In this document: positions 5,251 to 7,479 of the stretch, piece by piece | Position numbering within the stretch: the first letter of the stretch is position 1 | How the letters are laid out: each line of letters opens with the position of its first letter | Assembly: GCA_002391225.1 (NCBI GenBank) | Contig: DGRV01000061.1 | Span: 1-7,479, forward strand | DNA: 7,479 bases | Direction of reading: 5' to 3' | Source: Christensenella sp. UBA4379 | GTDB lineage: Bacteria > Bacillota > Clostridia > Christensenellales > Aristaeellaceae | The notes under the pieces: model-generated | Told to the model about the DNA's origin: nothing | Databases searched by the model: none | The model's input: the letters and a program-made list of their open reading frames with translations, nothing else | Made by a program: the position numbers and the translations under genes

Positions 5251-6720
5251 TTACACTGACCCGTAGATCAGCTGCACGATACCGGTGGTGACCGGCGGTA
5301 CAAACGTGAACAGGATCAGCACGACCAGCAGCAGGATGTAGAACGGGACCGCTTCTTTGATGAAGGGCTTCGTTTTGCACCCGGTGACCGAGCAGGTGAC
5401 GAACATCAGCGTGCCCATGGGCGGGGACAGAGCGCCGATGGCGTTGTTGAAGATGTAGATCATCGCGAACTGGATCTCGTTGATCCCGTACTGGGCCGCG
5501 ATGGGGGCCAGCAGGGGTACCAGCACGATCATCGTGGCGTTGCCCTCGATGAACATGCCGGCGATCAGCACCAGGATGTTCACCGCGATCAGGAACATGT
5601 ACTTGTTCGGGCAGATGCTGACGATGAACTCGGTCAGCTGCTGAGGCACGCGCTCCTTGGTCAGCACCCAGCTGAACACGGAAGCTGCGGACACGATCAG
5701 CATGATGCCGGCCGTGGTGGTCACGGTTTCCTTGCAGGCCTGGAGGATGGAACGCCAGCTGAGCTCCTTATAGATGATTCCCAGGATGATGGCGTAGATG
5801 ATGGCGACGGCGCCGGCTTCGGTAGCCGAGAACACACCCAGACGGATGCCGCCGATGATGATGATGGGCAGGCACAGGGGCAGCAGGGCCGGACGCAGGG
5901 CGTCCCAGAATTCCTTGCCGCTCATCCGCTTGGTGCGGATCGGCACATAGCCGCGCTTCTTGGAGATGAAGTGAACCAGCACCATCATGGCGATGCACAG
6001 GGTGCCGCCGACCGCGATACCGGAGGTAAAGAGCTTGCCAATGGAAACATTGGCGATGCAGCCGTAGAGGATCATGGCGATTCCCGGAGGAATCAGGGGG
6101 GTGATCATGGCGGAAGCGGCGGTGACGACGGAGGAGAACTCCTTGGAGAAGCCCTTCTTTTCCATCTCAGGCACCAGCATCTTGGCTTCCATGGCGGCGT
6201 CGGCCAGGTTAGAGCCGGACAGACCGCCCATCAGGGTGGAGAGCAGGACGTTCACCTGGGCCAGACCGCCGGGCAGACGGCCGGTGATGGCGGAGCAGAA
6301 GTTCATGATCCGGTTGGTAACGCCGGAATAGTTCATGAACACGCCCGCGCAGACGAAGAAGGGGATGGCCAGCAGGGAGGAGCTCTCCGTGCCGGTGATG
6401 GCCTTCTGACCGAAGATGATCTCTTTGATGCCGGGGTTAAAGAGGAAGTAGATGGCCGAGGCGGCGAAGACCGCCACGAAGACCGGCACCTTCATGAAGA
6501 GGAGCACCAGCATCATGACCGCGGCGATGCCCAGGACCACGTTGGTGCCCAGGGCCGTGCCGACGGATTCCAGGGCCGGCTTGATCCAGTGGATATTGAC
6601 GGCCAGCAGGACCATCAGCCCGGCCAGGACGGAAACCGCCCAGGGCTTTTTCATCACAAAGCGGAGAAGGGAGCAGATCAGGATGGCCCCGACGATGCTC
6701 AGGATCAGTTCCAGGGTCAC
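5251..6720 (-). CDS. dctM: TRAP transporter large permease subunit (DctM family)
   Basis: This 489-residue membrane protein is the transport channel of a TRAP carrier, which imports organic acids using an ion gradient and an external binding protein. DctM landmarks are LLAIPFFVCAGVFMN (116-130), GRLPGGLAQVNVLLS (147-161), GGLSGSNLADAAM (165-177), TPLIPPGIAMILYG (207-220) and ALSPPMGTLMFV (430-441). Typical DctM proteins have about 430 residues. This one has roughly 60 extra at the N-terminus, with two further hydrophobic segments before the usual start near residue 61. The start is GTG, overlapping the TGA of the DctQ gene by four bases and preceded by a full-strength ribosome site, so the extension is probably real. 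Known substrates of the family include dicarboxylates, sialic acid, uronates and keto-acids; nothing here fixes the substrate. Confidence 0.93.
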   Translation of the reverse strand: MTLELILSIVGAILICSLLRFVMKKPWAVSVLAGLMVLLAVNIHWIKPALESVGTALGTNVVLGIAAVMMLVLLFMKVPVFVAVFAASAIYFLFNPGIKEIIFGQKAITGTESSSLLAIPFFVCAGVFMNYSGVTNRIMNFCSAITGRLPGGLAQVNVLLSTLMGGLSGSNLADAAMEAKMLVPEMEKKGFSKEFSSVVTAASAMITPLIPPGIAMILYGCIANVSIGKLFTSGIAVGGTLCIAMMVLVHFISKKRGYVPIRTKRMSGKEFWDALRPALLPLCLPIIIIGGIRLGVFSATEAGAVAIIYAIILGIIYKELSWRSILQACKETVTTTAGIMLIVSAASVFSWVLTKERVPQQLTEFIVSICPNKYMFLIAVNILVLIAGMFIEGNATMIVLVPLLAPIAAQYGINEIQFAMIYIFNNAIGALSPPMGTLMFVTCSVTGCKTKPFIKEAVPFYILLLVVLILFTFVPPVTTGIVQLIYGSV

Positions 6721-7244
6721 TGCGCCGTCACCTCCTCGCTGTTGTTGGAAACGTCAATGTTGATCTGCTTGACGAACTTGGGCAGATACTTGGCAAGCAG
6801 ATAGCTGATGATCATCAGGGCGCAGCCGTAGGGGGCGATGCCGTAGATCAGCTCATAGGGGATGCCCAGGATCGGGGTGCCGCGGTGGGTGCGGCCGAAA
6901 ATCTGGGCGATGTACTGCTGGGATTTGACCATCAGGAAGGTCAGGGTGAAGATCACGATCATATCGACGATATATTCCATGATCCTCTTGCTTTTTGCGG
7001 GCAGGGCGTCCACCACCATTTCAATGGCGACGATGGAGCCCTGACGGAAGGCGACGCTCGCGCCCAGGAAAATCATCCAGACCTGACAGAAGGCCTGGGC
7101 CTCTTCCTGCCACAGAAGCGGCGTCTTCAGCACATAGCGCATGATGACTGCCGCAAAGGTGACCAGGGTCAGAATCGCCAGGGCGACGCTGGCCAGAAAA
7201 AGGTCCAGGTTGCACAGGATCTTGAGCCAACCTTTCTTTTTCAA
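6717..7244 (-). CDS. dctQ: TRAP transporter small permease subunit (DctQ family)
   Basis: This 175-residue protein has four predicted membrane helices (about 13-35, 50-66, 88-108 and 132-154) and the family signature RYVLKTPLLWQEEAQAF (36-52) followed by GASVAFRQGS (61-70). It partners DctM in the membrane. The start is TTG at 7244: the only nearby in-frame ATG (7259) is followed two codons later by TGA, while GAGGTGAG (7257-7250) sits five bases before the TTG. The GTG at 7254 is in another frame. It is the first gene of the pair in this window. A DctP solute-binding protein normally accompanies such pairs; it is not seen here and may lie beyond 7479 or elsewhere. Confidence 0.92.
   Translation of the reverse strand: MKKKGWLKILCNLDLFLASVALAILTLVTFAAVIMRYVLKTPLLWQEEAQAFCQVWMIFLGASVAFRQGSIVAIEMVVDALPAKSKRIMEYIVDMIVIFTLTFLMVKSQQYIAQIFGRTHRGTPILGIPYELIYGIAPYGCALMIISYLLAKYLPKFVKQINIDVSNNSEEVTAQ
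6728..6736 (-). promoter_or_regulatory. Full-strength ribosome binding site for the GTG-started DctM gene
   Basis: On the minus strand AGGAGGTGA lies inside the last codons of the DctQ gene, seven bases before the GTG at 6720. It is a near-perfect match to the 16S rRNA tail and explains how a GTG start overlapping the previous stop can be used efficiently. Confidence 0.8.
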
Positions 7245-7249
7245 AGGGT

Positions 7250-7257
7250 CTCACCTC
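7250..7257 (-). promoter_or_regulatory. Ribosome binding site for the TTG-started DctQ gene
   Basis: On the minus strand GAGGTGAG lies five bases before TTG (7244-7242). It decides between the TTG and other possible starts, because the upstream ATG in the same frame is closed by a TGA inside this very site. Confidence 0.75.
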
Positions 7258-7294
7258 ATTTACTGATCATTGGTAACTATTCAGTCCTCTGAGA

Positions 7295-7316
7295 TCAAAA
7301 GGAGTTTGCCTTTTGA
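7295..7316. repeat. Small hairpin TCAAAAGG/CCTTTTGA upstream of TRAP genes
   Basis: A perfect 8-bp inverted repeat (7295-7302 with 7309-7316) with a 6-base loop AGTTTG. No T-run follows on either strand, so it is not a standard terminator. It is the first of a row of hairpins extending to the window end. Confidence 0.65.
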
Positions 7317-7327
7317 CGGAGGGGGTG

Positions 7328-7351
7328 ATCAGGGGGAGACTTCCCCCTGAT
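7328..7351. repeat. Perfect 10-bp hairpin ATCAGGGGGA/TCCCCCTGAT
   Basis: Arms 7328-7337 and 7342-7351 pair perfectly around a 4-base loop GACT. It lies between the small hairpin at 7295 and the composite element at 7354. Confidence 0.75.
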
Positions 7352-7353
7352 TG

Positions 7354-7479
7354 AAATCCGCAGCGGCGGCATGTACGCCGCGAGGAGCATTTTTGCGGAG
7401 CAGAATATGCCTTCGGAAGTGAAGACACCTTCACTTCTGCGGGAGCAAAAATGCGTACCTTGCGGATTTGCCGCCCGGG
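7354..7479 (+). repeat. Composite branched repeat at the window edge (second copy, without the A-type insert)
   Basis: Outer arms AAATCCGCA (7354-7362) and TGCGGATTT (7461-7469) pair over 9 bp. Inside are two side-by-side branches. The first is GCGGCG/CGCCGC (7363-7368 with 7376-7381). The second is GCATTTTTGC/GCAAAAATGC (7387-7396 with 7445-7454), which carries its own apical hairpin GAAGTGAAG/CTTCACTTC (7416-7424 with 7429-7437). The last 24 bases (7456-7479) are identical to 5034-5057. The element is cut off by the window end. Confidence 0.75.

Noticed and set aside
4831..5380. Several short open frames inside the repeat region on both strands
   Set aside because: They translate the palindromic units themselves, giving repeated AGRPR and GPTGPF peptides; frames differ between copies, so no shared protein is conserved.
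5971..6804. Plus-strand open frame (277 codons) opposite the TRAP genes
   Set aside because: Dominated by Gly, Asp, His and Gln, the antisense image of membrane-helix codons; the minus strand encodes clear DctM and DctQ proteins.
7270..7300. Possible promoter for the TRAP genes on the minus strand (TTGATC, 17 bases, TACCAA)
   Set aside because: The -35-like box matches only four of six positions and the -10-like box three of six; it also overlaps the hairpin at 7295-7316. Too weak to list as a feature.
7354..7469. tRNA or other standard RNA gene
   Set aside because: The branched outline is suggestive, but there is no acceptor/anticodon/T-loop pattern, and the element is shared with the repeat region at 4891-5046, so it is listed as a repeat.

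Overview
The window reads as part of a GC-rich Firmicutes (class Clostridia) chromosome. Genes have strong AGGAGG-type Shine-Dalgarno sites, start codons include TTG and GTG, codon third positions are mostly G or C, and operons are tight and full of carbohydrate and organic-acid transporters. The intergenic hairpin repeats resemble those I associate with high-GC Oscillospiraceae-like gut clostridia, but the lineage is an inference, not something the sequence proves.

Plus strand, 1-4658: the tail of a sugar ABC permease (1-129) is followed by a MalK/UgpC-type ATPase (154-1500). A long GC-rich hairpin (1511-1567) separates these from a four-gene catabolic cassette: an RraA/HMG-aldolase-family protein (1593-2300), the two halves of a split UxaA-type sugar-acid dehydratase (SAF domain 2310-2639; catalytic subunit 2632-3843), and an SDR oxidoreductase (3858-4658). 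A rho-independent terminator (4715-4754) ends the unit. The simplest joint role is uptake of a sugar or sugar acid, redox adjustment by the SDR, dehydration to a 2-keto-3-deoxy acid by the UxaA pair, and aldol cleavage by the RraA-like protein. This would give pyruvate without a KdgK/KdgA pair. The substrate is unknown.

Minus strand, 7244-5251: a TRAP transporter membrane pair, DctQ-like (TTG start) then DctM-like (GTG start, 4-base overlap). No substrate-binding protein lies in the window. The pair converges on the catabolic operon.

Between the operons (4659-5250), and again upstream of the TRAP genes (7285-7479), there is no gene. Both stretches are packed with structured repeats. Four copies of a palindromic unit (one inverted) share an apical hairpin whose sequence changes between copies while pairing is kept. 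A second, composite repeat bounded by AATCCGCA/TGCGGATT arms occurs around one of these copies and again at the right edge. These repeats are the least explained part of the window.
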